A stretch of DNA of 54,112 nucleotides from Oscillospiraceae bacterium. Its GTDB lineage: Bacteria; Bacillota; Clostridia; Oscillospirales; Ruminococcaceae. The notes below the pieces were generated by a model, which was given only the letters and a program-made list of their open reading frames with translations, was not told the DNA's origin and ran no database searches. Shown here one piece after another: positions 8,946-17,166 of this stretch. The number at the start of each line of letters is the position of its first letter. The stretch's first letter is position 1. The position numbers and the translations under genes are program-made. The stretch lies in the NCBI GenBank assembly GCA_017408395.1, contig JAFQUQ010000039.1, positions 1 to 54,112 on the forward strand, written 5' to 3'.

Positions 8946-8973
8946 TTTATATACCATACAGCTTAAGCTGTAA
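8946..8973 (-). promoter_or_regulatory. Candidate internal promoter with overlapping 16-bp palindrome
   Basis: On the minus strand TTACAG, a 16-bp gap and TATAAA resemble a vegetative promoter ahead of the binding-protein gene. A perfect palindrome (TACAGCTTAAGCTGTA, 8957-8972) covers the -35 and spacer, like an operator. Its sequence differs from the TGTAAGCGCTTACA sites, so another regulator or mere chance is possible. Confidence 0.4.
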
Positions 8974-8984
8974 GAGTACCGTGG

Positions 8985-9788
8985 TTATTTAGGCTGCTTA
9001 CCGATGTAAGCGAGGATACCGCCGTCTACGTAAAGGATGTGACCGTTTACGAAGTTTGAAGCGTCGGATGCAAGGAATACCGCAGGACCGCCCAGATCTT
9101 CGGGATTACCCCATCTTGCAGCAGGTGTCTTGGCGATGATGAACTGGTCGAACGGATGCTTGGAGCCGTCAGGCTGAACTTCTCTGAGAGGAGCAGTCTG
9201 AGGTGTAGCGATGTAGCCGGGACCGATACCGTTGCACTGAATATTGAACTCGCCGTATTCGGAAGCAATATTCTTTGTGAGCATCTTAAGTCCGCCCTTT
9301 GCAGCAGCGTAAGCGGAAACTGTTTCACGGCCGAGCTCGGACATCATTGAGCAGATGTTGATGATCTTGCCGTGACCCTTCTTTATCATTGAAGGGATTA
9401 CAGCCTTTGCAACAATGAAAGGTGCGTTGAGGTCAACGTCGATGACCTGTCTGAATTCAGCAGCGGACATTTCGCACATCGGGATTCTCTTGATGATACC
9501 CGCATTGTTTACGAGAATGTCAATAACGCCGACTTCCTTTTCAATGTCAGCAACCATGCTGTTTACCTGGTCTTCGTCTGTAACGTCGCAGACATAACCC
9601 TTAGCGTCGATGCCTGCTGCCTTGTAAGCTTCAAGACCCTTGTCAACAAGCTCCTGCTTGATGTCGTTGAATACGATCTTTGCGCCTGCTGCGGCAAGTG
9701 ACTCAGCGATTGCAAAGCCGATACCGTAGGAAGCACCCGTTACGAGAGCAATTTTACCGTTGAGTGAAAACTGTTCGGAAAAATTCAT
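8985..9788 (-). CDS. kduD: Short-chain dehydrogenase, probable 2-keto-3-deoxygluconate 5-dehydrogenase
   Basis: A 267-residue classical short-chain dehydrogenase. It has the Rossmann motif TGASYGIG, the NNAG motif, and the catalytic Ser (ICSMM) with YAAAK. It resembles the clostridial group often labelled gluconate 5-dehydrogenase. Because it lies directly downstream of kduI and upstream of the pectin importer, the most likely reaction is NAD(P)H-dependent reduction of 3-deoxy-D-glycero-2,5-hexodiulosonate to 2-keto-3-deoxygluconate (KduD). The fold is certain; the substrate rests on gene context. The gap to kduI is 15 bp, with a purine-rich AGGAGG ribosome binding site in it. Confidence 0.85.
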   Translation of the reverse strand: MNFSEQFSLNGKIALVTGASYGIGFAIAESLAAAGAKIVFNDIKQELVDKGLEAYKAAGIDAKGYVCDVTDEDQVNSMVADIEKEVGVIDILVNNAGIIKRIPMCEMSAAEFRQVIDVDLNAPFIVAKAVIPSMIKKGHGKIINICSMMSELGRETVSAYAAAKGGLKMLTKNIASEYGEFNIQCNGIGPGYIATPQTAPLREVQPDGSKHPFDQFIIAKTPAARWGNPEDLGGPAVFLASDASNFVNGHILYVDGGILAYIGKQPK

Positions 9789-9803
9789 TTTTTATCGTCC
9801 TCC

Positions 9804-10643
9804 TTATCTGATGTCCTTCATAGCAACAGGGTCCATATCATTGAACGCCTGATTTTCGCCGACCATACCCCAGATGAAGGTGTAAGCCTTTGTGCCTGAA
9901 GCGCTGTGGATAGACCAGCTTGGTGAGATTACAGCTTCTTCGTTTCTCATAACGATGTGGCGTGTTTCGGTTGGCTCGCCCATGTAGTGGAAAACTACTG
10001 CGTCATCTGTAAGCTCGAAGTAGAGGTAAACTTCCATTCTTCTGTCGTGAGTGTGGCAAGGCATTGTGTTCCAAACGCTGCCCGGTTTAAGAGAAGTCAT
10101 ACCCATTACAAGCTGACAGCTTTCAACCTGACCGGGAAGAATGTACTTATTGATAACTCTGTGGTTTGATTCTTCAAGTGAACCAAGCTCAACCTTGTTT
10201 TCAGGCTTGATTGAATCGGGAGTAATGAGAACGGTAGGGTAAGTCTTGTGAGCAGGAGCGCTGTTGAAGTAGAACTTAGCAGGCTCGTCTGCGTTATCGC
10301 TTTCAAAGGAGATGTCCTTTGAGCCCATACCGATGTAAATGCCGTCCTTGTAGCCCAGCTCGTAAACTGTGCCGTCGATTGTGATCTTGCCCTTGCCGCC
10401 GATGTTTATAACGCCCATTTCTCTTCTTTCGAGGAAATATTCAGCACGGAGCTCATCGCCTGCTGTGAGGACAAGTGTCTTTGATGTAGGAACTGCGGAG
10501 CCGATAATGATTCTGTCGATGTGGCTGTAAATTGTCTTGATTTCGTCAGCTTTGAAGAGGTCTTCAATGAGGAATTCCTCACGGAGTCTTGCAGTATCGT
10601 AGTGTTTAACGTCCTTAGGGGACGCTGCTGTTCTGAGTTCCAT
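9804..10643 (-). CDS. kduI: 5-keto-4-deoxyuronate isomerase
   Basis: A 279-residue cupin enzyme that isomerises 5-keto-4-deoxyuronate (the product of unsaturated galacturonate released by GH105) to 3-deoxy-D-glycero-2,5-hexodiulosonate. The zinc-binding segment [16 protein letters not shown] is intact (His-X-His, then Glu), with a further His late in the protein ([10 protein letters not shown]). The length equals that of Escherichia coli and Enterococcus KduI. It lies between kdgK and kduD with short gaps, so the 5-keto branch is encoded in order. Confidence 0.96.
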   Translation of the reverse strand: MELRTAASPKDVKHYDTARLREEFLIEDLFKADEIKTIYSHIDRIIIGSAVPTSKTLVLTAGDELRAEYFLERREMGVINIGGKGKITIDGTVYELGYKDGIYIGMGSKDISFESDNADEPAKFYFNSAPAHKTYPTVLITPDSIKPENKVELGSLEESNHRVINKYILPGQVESCQLVMGMTSLKPGSVWNTMPCHTHDRRMEVYLYFELTDDAVVFHYMGEPTETRHIVMRNEEAVISPSWSIHSASGTKAYTFIWGMVGENQAFNDMDPVAMKDIR

Positions 10644-10660
10644 TAAAAAATCTCCTTTGC

Positions 10661-11686
10661 TTATCTCTGTACACGGCCTGAAGCGTCGCCGCCTGCAAGC
10701 TTCATAACTTCATCAACGGAAACCATATTGAAGTCGCCTTCGATGCTGTGCTTAAGGCAGCTTGCAGCAACTGCGAATTCGATTATCTGCTGTGGTTCCA
10801 TATTTTCGAGGCAAGCGTAGATTAAACCGCCGCCGAAGCTGTCGCCGCCGCCTACACGGTCAACGATGTGCATAAGGTAGCTCTTGCTGAAGTAGTAGTC
10901 ATTGCCGTCGTAAAGCATTGCAGCCCACTTGTTGTCGTTAGCGGAGATGGAAGTTCTGAGAGTGATCGCAACCTTCTTGAAGCCGAATCTGTCAGCAAGC
11001 TGCTTGGCAACTGACTTGTAGCCTTCGTGGTTGACTTCGCCGGCTGTAACGTCTGTGCCTTCGGACTTGATGCCGAAAACGTCGCCTGCGTCTTCTTCGT
11101 TAGCGATGCAAACGTCAACGTACTTGCAGAGCTCGCCCATTACCTGACCTGCCTTTTCCTTGGACCAGAGCTTGTTGCGGTAGTTAAGGTCGCAGCTTAT
11201 CATAACGCCCTTTTCCTTGGCAGCCTTACAAGCTTCGAGGCAGATTGCAGCAACGTCATCGTTGAGTGCGGGAGTGATACCTGTGAAGTGGAACCATTCT
11301 GCGCCGTCAAAGATTTCGTCCCAGTTGAAGTCGGACTTGGAAGCAGTGTAGATTGAAGAGCCTGCTCTGTCGTAAATAACCTTTGAAGGTCTCTGGGAAG
11401 CGCCCTTTTCGAGGTAGTAGATACCAACTCTGTCGCCGCCTCTGGAGATGTATGAAGTGTCAACGCCGTACTTTCTGAGAGAGTTTACGGCAGCCTGACC
11501 GATTTCGTGCTTAGGGAGCTTTGTAACGAACTTAGCGTCGTAGCCGTAGTTTGCAAGAGAAACTGCAACGTTAGCCTCGCCGCCGCCGTATGTTGCGCCG
11601 AACTTGTCAGCCTGAACGAATCTGTAATATCCTTCAGGAGCAAGTCTGAGCATAAGTTCACCGAAGGTTACAACTTTTTTGGACAT
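10661..11686 (-). CDS. kdgK: 2-keto-3-deoxygluconate kinase
   Basis: A 341-residue PfkB-family sugar kinase that phosphorylates 2-keto-3-deoxygluconate to KDPG. The N-terminal PfkB signature region ([15 protein letters not shown]) and the C-terminal ATP/anion-hole motif [12 protein letters not shown] with the catalytic Asp are present. Position between eda and kduI, and a pathway that needs exactly this kinase, make the substrate assignment strong. It is preceded by an AAGGTTG-type ribosome binding site and a 31-bp gap to eda. Confidence 0.95.
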   Translation of the reverse strand: MSKKVVTFGELMLRLAPEGYYRFVQADKFGATYGGGEANVAVSLANYGYDAKFVTKLPKHEIGQAAVNSLRKYGVDTSYISRGGDRVGIYYLEKGASQRPSKVIYDRAGSSIYTASKSDFNWDEIFDGAEWFHFTGITPALNDDVAAICLEACKAAKEKGVMISCDLNYRNKLWSKEKAGQVMGELCKYVDVCIANEEDAGDVFGIKSEGTDVTAGEVNHEGYKSVAKQLADRFGFKKVAITLRTSISANDNKWAAMLYDGNDYYFSKSYLMHIVDRVGGGDSFGGGLIYACLENMEPQQIIEFAVAASCLKHSIEGDFNMVSVDEVMKLAGGDASGRVQR

Positions 11687-11717
11687 TTTAAATCAACCTT
11701 TCTGAATGTAGTGGGAT

Positions 11718-12680
11718 TTATTTCTGAACAAGGTGTACAGCGAAGCCGCCGATCTCACCCTTTAAGTAAATTGCCTTGAGATTGCCCTTTGCGTCACGCT
11801 TTGCGGTGTCGTTGTCAAACTCAACCCCACGCTTTTCAAGGTGGTAAACAGCACGTTCGATGTAGTTTGTGCCGATAGCAATGTGACCGTTCTTGCCGAG
11901 GTAAGGGGACTTCATAAGCTCGATTGCAGTACCTGCGAATACGGAGCTGTTGCCGTCCTTCTTTGTGAAGCCGAAGATTGAGTCGAACTTTTCAGCGTCG
12001 GACTGTGCGGAAGCTTCATCGTTTTCGTTGATGCCGATGTGCTTAAGCTCAAAGCCAAGCATCTTTGTAACAGCCTCGTTTGTAAGCTTGGCGATCTTGT
12101 CGAATTCGCCGGCGGAAACCATATCCTTGCTTACCATCCAGGAGCCGCCGCAGGCAACGATCTTATTGAAGTTGAGGTAGTCGATAAGGTTGTTTGCGTT
12201 GATACCGCCTGTCGGCATAAACTTTACGGATGTGTAAGGTGCGCTCATTGCCTTGATCATATTAAGACCGCCTGCAGCTTCGGCAGGGAAGAACTTTACA
12301 ACGTCAAGACCAAGCTCGATAGCCTGTTCAACATCGCTTGGGTTTGCACAACCCGGAACGATAGGGATATTCTTTGATGTGCAGTAAGCAACCACCTTAG
12401 GATTAAGGCCCGGGCTTACGATAAACTTTGCGCCTGCGTTTACAGCTCTGTCAACCTGTTCTGTTGTAAGAACGGTGCCTGCGCCTACAAGCATTTCAGG
12501 GAACTTTTCAGCCATAATTCTGATGCTTTCTTCAGCAGCAGCGGTTCTGAAAGTGATTTCCGCACAAGGAAGACCGCCTTCGCAGAGAGCCTTTGCAAGA
12601 GGTTCAGCGTCCTTAGCGTCGTCAAGCGCAATTACAGGAACTATGCCTATTTTAGAAATTTCTTCAATTACAGAATTCAT
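11718..12680 (-). CDS. eda: KHG/KDPG aldolase fused to a glyoxalase-like domain
   Basis: Residues 1 to about 210 are a class I KDPG aldolase, cleaving 2-keto-3-deoxy-6-phosphogluconate to pyruvate and glyceraldehyde-3-phosphate. Glu41 (EITFRT) and the Schiff-base Lys129 (VVKFFPAEAAGG) are present. Residues from about 212 to 320 form a second module (starting FELKHIGINEND, ending GGFAVHLVQK) that resembles a vicinal-oxygen-chelate/glyoxalase fold. Stand-alone aldolases are about 210 residues, so this is a genuine C-terminal addition without a frame break. The added domain's role is unknown; similar long aldolases occur in other Clostridia as far as I recall. The start overlaps the uxaA stop by one base (TAATG), implying translational coupling. 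Confidence 0.93.
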   Translation of the reverse strand: MNSVIEEISKIGIVPVIALDDAKDAEPLAKALCEGGLPCAEITFRTAAAEESIRIMAEKFPEMLVGAGTVLTTEQVDRAVNAGAKFIVSPGLNPKVVAYCTSKNIPIVPGCANPSDVEQAIELGLDVVKFFPAEAAGGLNMIKAMSAPYTSVKFMPTGGINANNLIDYLNFNKIVACGGSWMVSKDMVSAGEFDKIAKLTNEAVTKMLGFELKHIGINENDEASAQSDAEKFDSIFGFTKKDGNSSVFAGTAIELMKSPYLGKNGHIAIGTNYIERAVYHLEKRGVEFDNDTAKRDAKGNLKAIYLKGEIGGFAVHLVQK

Positions 12681-14164
12681 TACAGAGTAACTCCTTTTTT
12701 GAAAATTGCCATATCACGATAGCCGTAGATTTCGCTCTTTACCTTCTTGCCCGAAGCAACTTCGAGAACGTATGCAAGGAGAAGTCTTGCTAAATCGTCA
12801 ATGGTTTTATCTTCAGCAATAGGACCTGCGTTGAAGTCAATCCAGTTGGATTTCTTGTCAGCGAGAGGGGTATTGCTTGAAATCTTGATGGTGGGAACAG
12901 GTGAAGCGAAGGGAGTGCCTCGGCCTGTTGTAAAGAGGATGACCTGTGCGCCCGAAGCGGCTAAAGCAGTTGAAGCAACAAGGTCGTTGCCCGGAGCGGA
13001 AAGAAGGTTCAGACCGCTTTCCCTGACTCTTTCGCCGTATTCGAGAACGCCCTGCACTTCGCTTGTGCCTGATTTCTGAGTACAGCCCAAAGACTTGTCT
13101 TCAAGTGTTGAAATACCGCCTGCCTTGTTTCCGGGGGAGGGGTTTTCGTAAATAGGCTGACCTGCGTCCTCGTAGTAGCATTTAAAGTTATTGATAAGAC
13201 TTACGGTATCATCGAATACCTTTTCGTCCTTTGCTCTGTTCATTAAAATTGTTTCAGCGCCGAACATTTCGGGGACTTCCGTTAAGATCGTGGTGCCGCC
13301 CTGTTCAACAAGGAGGTCGGAGAAGCGTCCTACAAGAGGGTTTGCTGTAATTCCCGAGAAGCCGTCCGAGCCGCCGCATTTCAAGCCGACGATAAGCTTT
13401 CCTGCGCTGATTTTTGTTCTTTCAAACCTGCTTGCATAGTCAACAAGCTCTTCAAGGAGCTTCATACCGTCTTCAAGCTCATTTTCGGTGTCCTGACATT
13501 TAAGGAATTTTACACGCCTTTCATCATATTCACCGATGTATTCCTTTAAAACCTCGATACCCGTATTTTCGCAGCCGAGACCGAGAACAAGCACGCCCCC
13601 TGCGTTAGGGTGATTAATTATATCTGCAAGTATCTTTCTTGTGTTTTCCTGATCCTCACCAAGCTGTGAGCAGCCGTATGGATGAGCAAAGGAAGCTATT
13701 GCTTCGATTGAGCCCTTAACAAGTGAAGCGGCTCTTTTTTCAAGCTCTCTTGCAATTCCGTTTACACAGCCGACGGTAGGAACGATCCAGACTTCATTTC
13801 TTGTGCCTGTGCTGCCGTTTTCTCTAACGTAGCCGTCATACTGGAGAGGAACTGTTTCATCGTGGCGTCTGCGTGAATGAACGGGCTCGTAGTTGTAATC
13901 AACAAGACCCGAAAGCGCTGTTTTAAGGTTGTGAGTATGTACCCATTCGCCCGGCTTTATGTCAGCGGAAGCGTTTCCGATGGGGTAGCCGTACTTTATA
14001 ACGGGTGTTGCGTCTGCGATAGGCTTTATAGCGATCTTGTGACCCTCAGGAATTCTCTGGAGCACTTCAATGCTTCTGCCGTCAACATTTATAATAGTAC
14101 CTTTTTTCATTGCCTTTACAGCAACTGCGACATTATCATTCTCATTAATCTTAATAATATCCAC
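12680..14164 (-). CDS. uxaA: Altronate dehydratase
   Basis: A 494-residue dehydratase converting D-altronate to 2-keto-3-deoxygluconate. Residues 11-85 form the N-terminal SAF domain, followed by the long iron-dependent UxaA/galactarate-dehydratase domain with conserved GYVRENGSTGTRNEVWIVPT, GCENTG, KCGGSDGFSGITANP and FTTGRGTPFASP. Full length and single polypeptide, as in E. coli. It starts with GTG at 14164, with AAGGAG 8 nt upstream. It is translationally coupled to eda. An exact copy of the local operator palindrome lies 69 bp upstream of its start, inside uxaB. Confidence 0.95.
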   Translation of the reverse strand: MDIIKINENDNVAVAVKAMKKGTIINVDGRSIEVLQRIPEGHKIAIKPIADATPVIKYGYPIGNASADIKPGEWVHTHNLKTALSGLVDYNYEPVHSRRRHDETVPLQYDGYVRENGSTGTRNEVWIVPTVGCVNGIARELEKRAASLVKGSIEAIASFAHPYGCSQLGEDQENTRKILADIINHPNAGGVLVLGLGCENTGIEVLKEYIGEYDERRVKFLKCQDTENELEDGMKLLEELVDYASRFERTKISAGKLIVGLKCGGSDGFSGITANPLVGRFSDLLVEQGGTTILTEVPEMFGAETILMNRAKDEKVFDDTVSLINNFKCYYEDAGQPIYENPSPGNKAGGISTLEDKSLGCTQKSGTSEVQGVLEYGERVRESGLNLLSAPGNDLVASTALAASGAQVILFTTGRGTPFASPVPTIKISSNTPLADKKSNWIDFNAGPIAEDKTIDDLARLLLAYVLEVASGKKVKSEIYGYRDMAIFKKGVTL

Positions 14165-14176
14165 GATATGAACTCC

Positions 14177-15640
14177 TTATCCGAAATTCTTTTCCATAGC
14201 CTTTCTCATACCAAGGGCTCTTATGTCGGAAATGTAAGCGCTTACAACTTCCTGCGCATCAAGGTATTCCGCAAGATTTTCGCCCCAGAAGGCAGTGTTT
14301 TCAAGTACAAGCTTTGTAAGCTCCTCAGCGGGGAGGGAGGAATTCTTTGCGAAGAATTCAAGTACAAAGCCGTCATCCTTAATGAGGTACTCTTCACCGT
14401 TTCTGTTACCGATGAGAGCGCCGTCACGGATCTCGCTTCCGCAGTAGAAAGCGATGAGTGAAGCAAGTGAGAAGGTCAGGTGCTTTGGAAGTGCACCCTT
14501 TCTCTTTACGTATTCGGTAAAGCTTGGCATACATCTTGCCTTCCACTTGGAAACGCTGTTAAGTGATATAGCCAGCAGTGAGTGCTTGATGAACGGGTTT
14601 CTGAATCTGTCGATAACAGCCTCTGCAAACTCGTTAAGCTCCTTTTCGGGAAGGTCAAGAGTCGGGATGACTTCATCGAAGATGGTGGACTTCATAAAGC
14701 CGAACACGGTTTCATCGTCCATTGACTGTCCCACGTAATCGTTGCCTGCAAGATAGGAAGCAAGCACGAATGAAGTGTGAGCGCCGTTCAGAATTCTTAC
14801 CTTACGCTGCTTGTAAGGCTTGTGATTGTCTGTAAATATAACAGGGAGCCCTGCCTTTTCAAAAGGAAGCTCGCCGCTGATGTCACGGTCGGATTCGATT
14901 ACCCACAGAGCGAAAGGCTCGCCTGTAACCAGGAGCTTGTCTTCGTAGCCGAATTCCTCGAAAATCTGCCGGTCTTCATCTCTTGGATAGCCTGTAACTA
15001 TTCTGTCTACCAGAGTGCTTGCAAACACACAGGCTTCATCCAGCCAGTTTATGTAACCGCTTTCAAGGTTCCACGCTTCAGCAAGTGCCTTTACACATTT
15101 TTCAAGCTCCCTGCCGTTGTTGTCGATAAGCTCAACAGGGAGAATGATGAGACCCTTTTCCTTATCGCCGCCGAAGTGCTTGTAGCGTTCATAGAGGAAC
15201 TTTGCAAGCTTTGCGGGGTAGCTTGCAGGCGGTGTCATTTCAAGCTTATCTTCAAGGTTGAGAACGATGCCTGCCTCAGTGGTGTTTGAGATTACAAATC
15301 TTAATGTATCAAGCTTTGCAAGTGCGGCATATTCTTCGTAGTCCTCGTGAGCCGCAACGGTCTTGCTGATGCTTGTTATAACTCTTTTCTTAATAGTCTC
15401 CCTGCCGTTTTCAAGACCTCTCAAATAAACGGTGTAGAGGTTGTTCTGCTTTGCAAACTGTTCAACGGAGCCGAACTGGATAGGCTTGATGAGGACCGTG
15501 CTTCCGTTGAAATCCGTTTCATCATTTAAAATATCCAGCATATAGTCCACGAAAGCTCTCAGGAAGTTGCCTTCTCCGAACTGAACTGCCTTTATGGGAC
15601 GTTCCTTCTTTTCTAAAATCACTTCGTTAATTGCTTTCAC
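14177..15640 (-). CDS. uxaB: Tagaturonate reductase (altronate oxidoreductase)
   Basis: A 487-residue member of the mannitol dehydrogenase family that reduces D-tagaturonate to D-altronate with NADH. The N-terminal Rossmann region (KAVQFGEGNFLRAFVDYML) and the family stretch TDNHKPYKQRKVRILNGAH with the catalytic Lys are visible. It is the first gene of the minus-strand operon, starting with GTG at 15640 behind AAAAGGAG. Its codons for VVSAYI carry an intact TGTAAGCGCTTACA palindrome (14233-14246). Confidence 0.95.
   Translation of the reverse strand: MKAINEVILEKKERPIKAVQFGEGNFLRAFVDYMLDILNDETDFNGSTVLIKPIQFGSVEQFAKQNNLYTVYLRGLENGRETIKKRVITSISKTVAAHEDYEEYAALAKLDTLRFVISNTTEAGIVLNLEDKLEMTPPASYPAKLAKFLYERYKHFGGDKEKGLIILPVELIDNNGRELEKCVKALAEAWNLESGYINWLDEACVFASTLVDRIVTGYPRDEDRQIFEEFGYEDKLLVTGEPFALWVIESDRDISGELPFEKAGLPVIFTDNHKPYKQRKVRILNGAHTSFVLASYLAGNDYVGQSMDDETVFGFMKSTIFDEVIPTLDLPEKELNEFAEAVIDRFRNPFIKHSLLAISLNSVSKWKARCMPSFTEYVKRKGALPKHLTFSLASLIAFYCGSEIRDGALIGNRNGEEYLIKDDGFVLEFFAKNSSLPAEELTKLVLENTAFWGENLAEYLDAQEVVSAYISDIRALGMRKAMEKNFG
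14233..14246. promoter_or_regulatory. Intragenic copy of the 14-bp operator palindrome
   Basis: TGTAAGCGCTTACA, identical to the two sites in the divergent control region, lies in the uxaB coding sequence 69 bp upstream of uxaA. It could bind the local LacI-family protein (DNA looping or a roadblock to transcription) or CcpA. Confidence 0.6.
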
Positions 15641-15708
15641 GGCTATACTCCTTTTAATATGTAGTTTGTAATATATTTCAGCTTGTCAGCTTTATTGATT
15701 TTGTTTTG

Positions 15709-15722
15709 TGTAAGCGCTTACA
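15709..15722. promoter_or_regulatory. LacI/cre-type operator 1 (uxaB leader)
   Basis: TGTAAGCGCTTACA is a perfect palindrome with the AA-CG-TT core of LacI-family sites. It lies between the uxaB promoter and the uxaB start, about 70 bp before the GTG. It also satisfies the CcpA cre consensus, so sequence alone cannot decide between a specific regulator and catabolite repression. Confidence 0.8.
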
Positions 15723-15730
15723 AGGGAGCG

Positions 15731-15778
15731 TTGAGTTAAATGCGTAACTCAAGCTGCATTAATGAATTACGCATTTAA
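15731..15778 (-). promoter_or_regulatory. Two mutually exclusive hairpins in the uxaB leader
   Basis: A perfect 12-bp stem pairs 15736-15747 with 15767-15778. A perfect 8-bp stem pairs 15731-15738 with 15745-15752. They share bases 15736-15747, so only one can form at a time. They lie in the roughly 240-nt untranslated leader of the minus-strand operon. The AATGCGTAATT words also resemble the dispersed repeat seen at 43769 and 53827, so a mobile-repeat origin is possible. Confidence 0.5.
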
Positions 15779-15865
15779 AGCAAACGCTTTGGAAGAAGAT
15801 GGTGAAGAATATAAAAGGATAAAATATCGAAATACGCTTAACTAATTATGTCAAATTTCTTACAA

Positions 15866-15879
15866 TGTAACTGCTTACA
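15866..15879. promoter_or_regulatory. Degenerate operator at the uxaB start point
   Basis: TGTAACTGCTTACA differs from the operator palindrome at two central bases. It begins 7 bp downstream of the minus-strand -10 box, i.e. over the expected transcription start. Confidence 0.45.
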
Positions 15880-15885
15880 ATTTGA

Positions 15886-15914
15886 ATTATAATCTCATTG
15901 CACCAAAAAGTCAA
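15886..15914 (-). promoter_or_regulatory. Promoter of the uxaB pectin operon
   Basis: On the minus strand TTGACT (15909-15914), a 17-bp spacer and TATAAT (15886-15891) form a near-consensus vegetative promoter. It leaves a leader of about 240 nt before the uxaB start at 15640. Confidence 0.8.
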
Positions 15915-15994
15915 CAATTTTTCAACACTTTCATACACAATGACAATTTTTTAATGATTTTTTGTATGGTATTAACAATTATTTAAAAAAGCCC

Positions 15995-16023
15995 TTGATT
16001 TTATTACATTACAGCATTATAAT
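15995..16023 (+). promoter_or_regulatory. Promoter of the lacI-type regulator and downstream genes
   Basis: TTGATT (15995-16000), a 17-bp spacer and TATAAT (16018-16023). The next operator palindrome starts 15 bp after the -10 box, an arrangement typical of autorepression. Confidence 0.8.
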
Positions 16024-16038
16024 AAATCAAGAAGTAGC

Positions 16039-16052
16039 TGTAAGCGCTTACA
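16039..16052. promoter_or_regulatory. LacI/cre-type operator 2 (regulator promoter)
   Basis: A second exact TGTAAGCGCTTACA, just downstream of the plus-strand promoter. It is 316 bp from operator 1 (centre to centre 330 bp), a spacing that would allow looping between the two divergent transcripts. Confidence 0.8.
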
Positions 16053-16128
16053 TATTAAGTGCAGACAGCGATTGCAGACTTTCGTTCTGTTTACATTTTA
16101 ATATAAATCCAACGGAAAGGAAATTATT

Positions 16129-17151
16129 GTGAACATCTACGACATCTCCAAAAAAACAGGTGTATCCATAGCAACTGTTTCAAGGGTAATCAACGGAAGC
16201 GCCAGCGTAAGCGAAAAGACAAGGGCGAAGGTGCTTGCGGCAATCGAAGAATCAGGGTATACCCCCAACGTTTTTGCAAGAGGTCTTGGTCTGAACACTA
16301 TGAAGACCATCGGCATAATGTGCGCCGACTCCTCCGACCCCTATCTTGCACGTGCGGTATACTATATAGAACAGGACCTGAGAAAGAACAACTACGACTC
16401 CCTGCTGCTCTGTACAGGCTACGACCACGACGTCAAGGTGAAATGTATGGACCAGCTTCTTTCAAAGAGAGTTGACGCTGTTATACTTGTCGGTTCAAAC
16501 TATGTTGAATTCAACGATGAAATGAACGATTACATAAGAAACGCCGCTGCTACGGTTCCCGTAATGCTTGTAAACGGTGTGCTCAACGCACCTAATATAT
16601 ACAGTACCCTCTGTGACGACCGTGCGGCTATCTACGAGGTTACAACAAGCTTTATAAACAACGGCAGAAAAAAGCTTGTTTACCTCTACAACTCCCGTTC
16701 ATACAGCGGAATGAAGAAGCTGGGCGGTTTTACGGACGCTTTAAAGGACGCAGGTATTCCTATCAAAAAAGACAGGATCGTTTTCATTGACTCCCACAAC
16801 GTTTCCGTTCAGGGGGCAAAGAAGATAGTAAGCGACCTTGCAAAGAAGGGCGTGAAGTTTGACGGTATAATCGCCGCTGACGACATTATTTCCGTAGGCG
16901 TGCTCAAATACGCAAAGGAAAGCGGTCTTTCGATACCCGACGACCTTTTTGTTGCAGGGTACAACAATTTTGACATATCCGAGTGCTGCGAGCCTGAGCT
17001 GACCTCTGTTGACAATAAGCTTGAGGTGCTCTGCCGCCACTGTGTTTCCACGCTTATGAGCGTGTTTGCGGAAGACAAGTCCGTGCCGAAAAGGACGGTT
17101 TTCTCCGCAGAAATAGTTGAAAGAGCAACTACCGATTTTAAAATAAAATAG
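16129..17151 (+). CDS. LacI-family transcriptional regulator
   Basis: A 340-residue regulator with an N-terminal helix-turn-helix (IYDISKKTGVSIATVSRVIN), the hinge region after GYTPNVFARGL and a C-terminal periplasmic-binding-protein-like ligand domain. The start is GTG at 16129 behind GGAAAGGA. It sits between the two pectin transcripts, and the divergent control region holds LacI-type palindromes, so it very likely controls uronate catabolism, probably responding to a uronate or KDG-type metabolite (inference). It would be expected to repress both strands and itself. Confidence 0.93.
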   Translation: MNIYDISKKTGVSIATVSRVINGSASVSEKTRAKVLAAIEESGYTPNVFARGLGLNTMKTIGIMCADSSDPYLARAVYYIEQDLRKNNYDSLLLCTGYDHDVKVKCMDQLLSKRVDAVILVGSNYVEFNDEMNDYIRNAAATVPVMLVNGVLNAPNIYSTLCDDRAAIYEVTTSFINNGRKKLVYLYNSRSYSGMKKLGGFTDALKDAGIPIKKDRIVFIDSHNVSVQGAKKIVSDLAKKGVKFDGIIAADDIISVGVLKYAKESGLSIPDDLFVAGYNNFDISECCEPELTSVDNKLEVLCRHCVSTLMSVFAEDKSVPKRTVFSAEIVERATTDFKIK

Positions 17152-17166
17152 GAAAGGAACAATATT

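Noticed and set aside
15777-15790. Further cre-like site (AAAGCAAACGCTTT)
   Set aside because: Only the core fits; the outer positions do not match either the local palindrome or cre.
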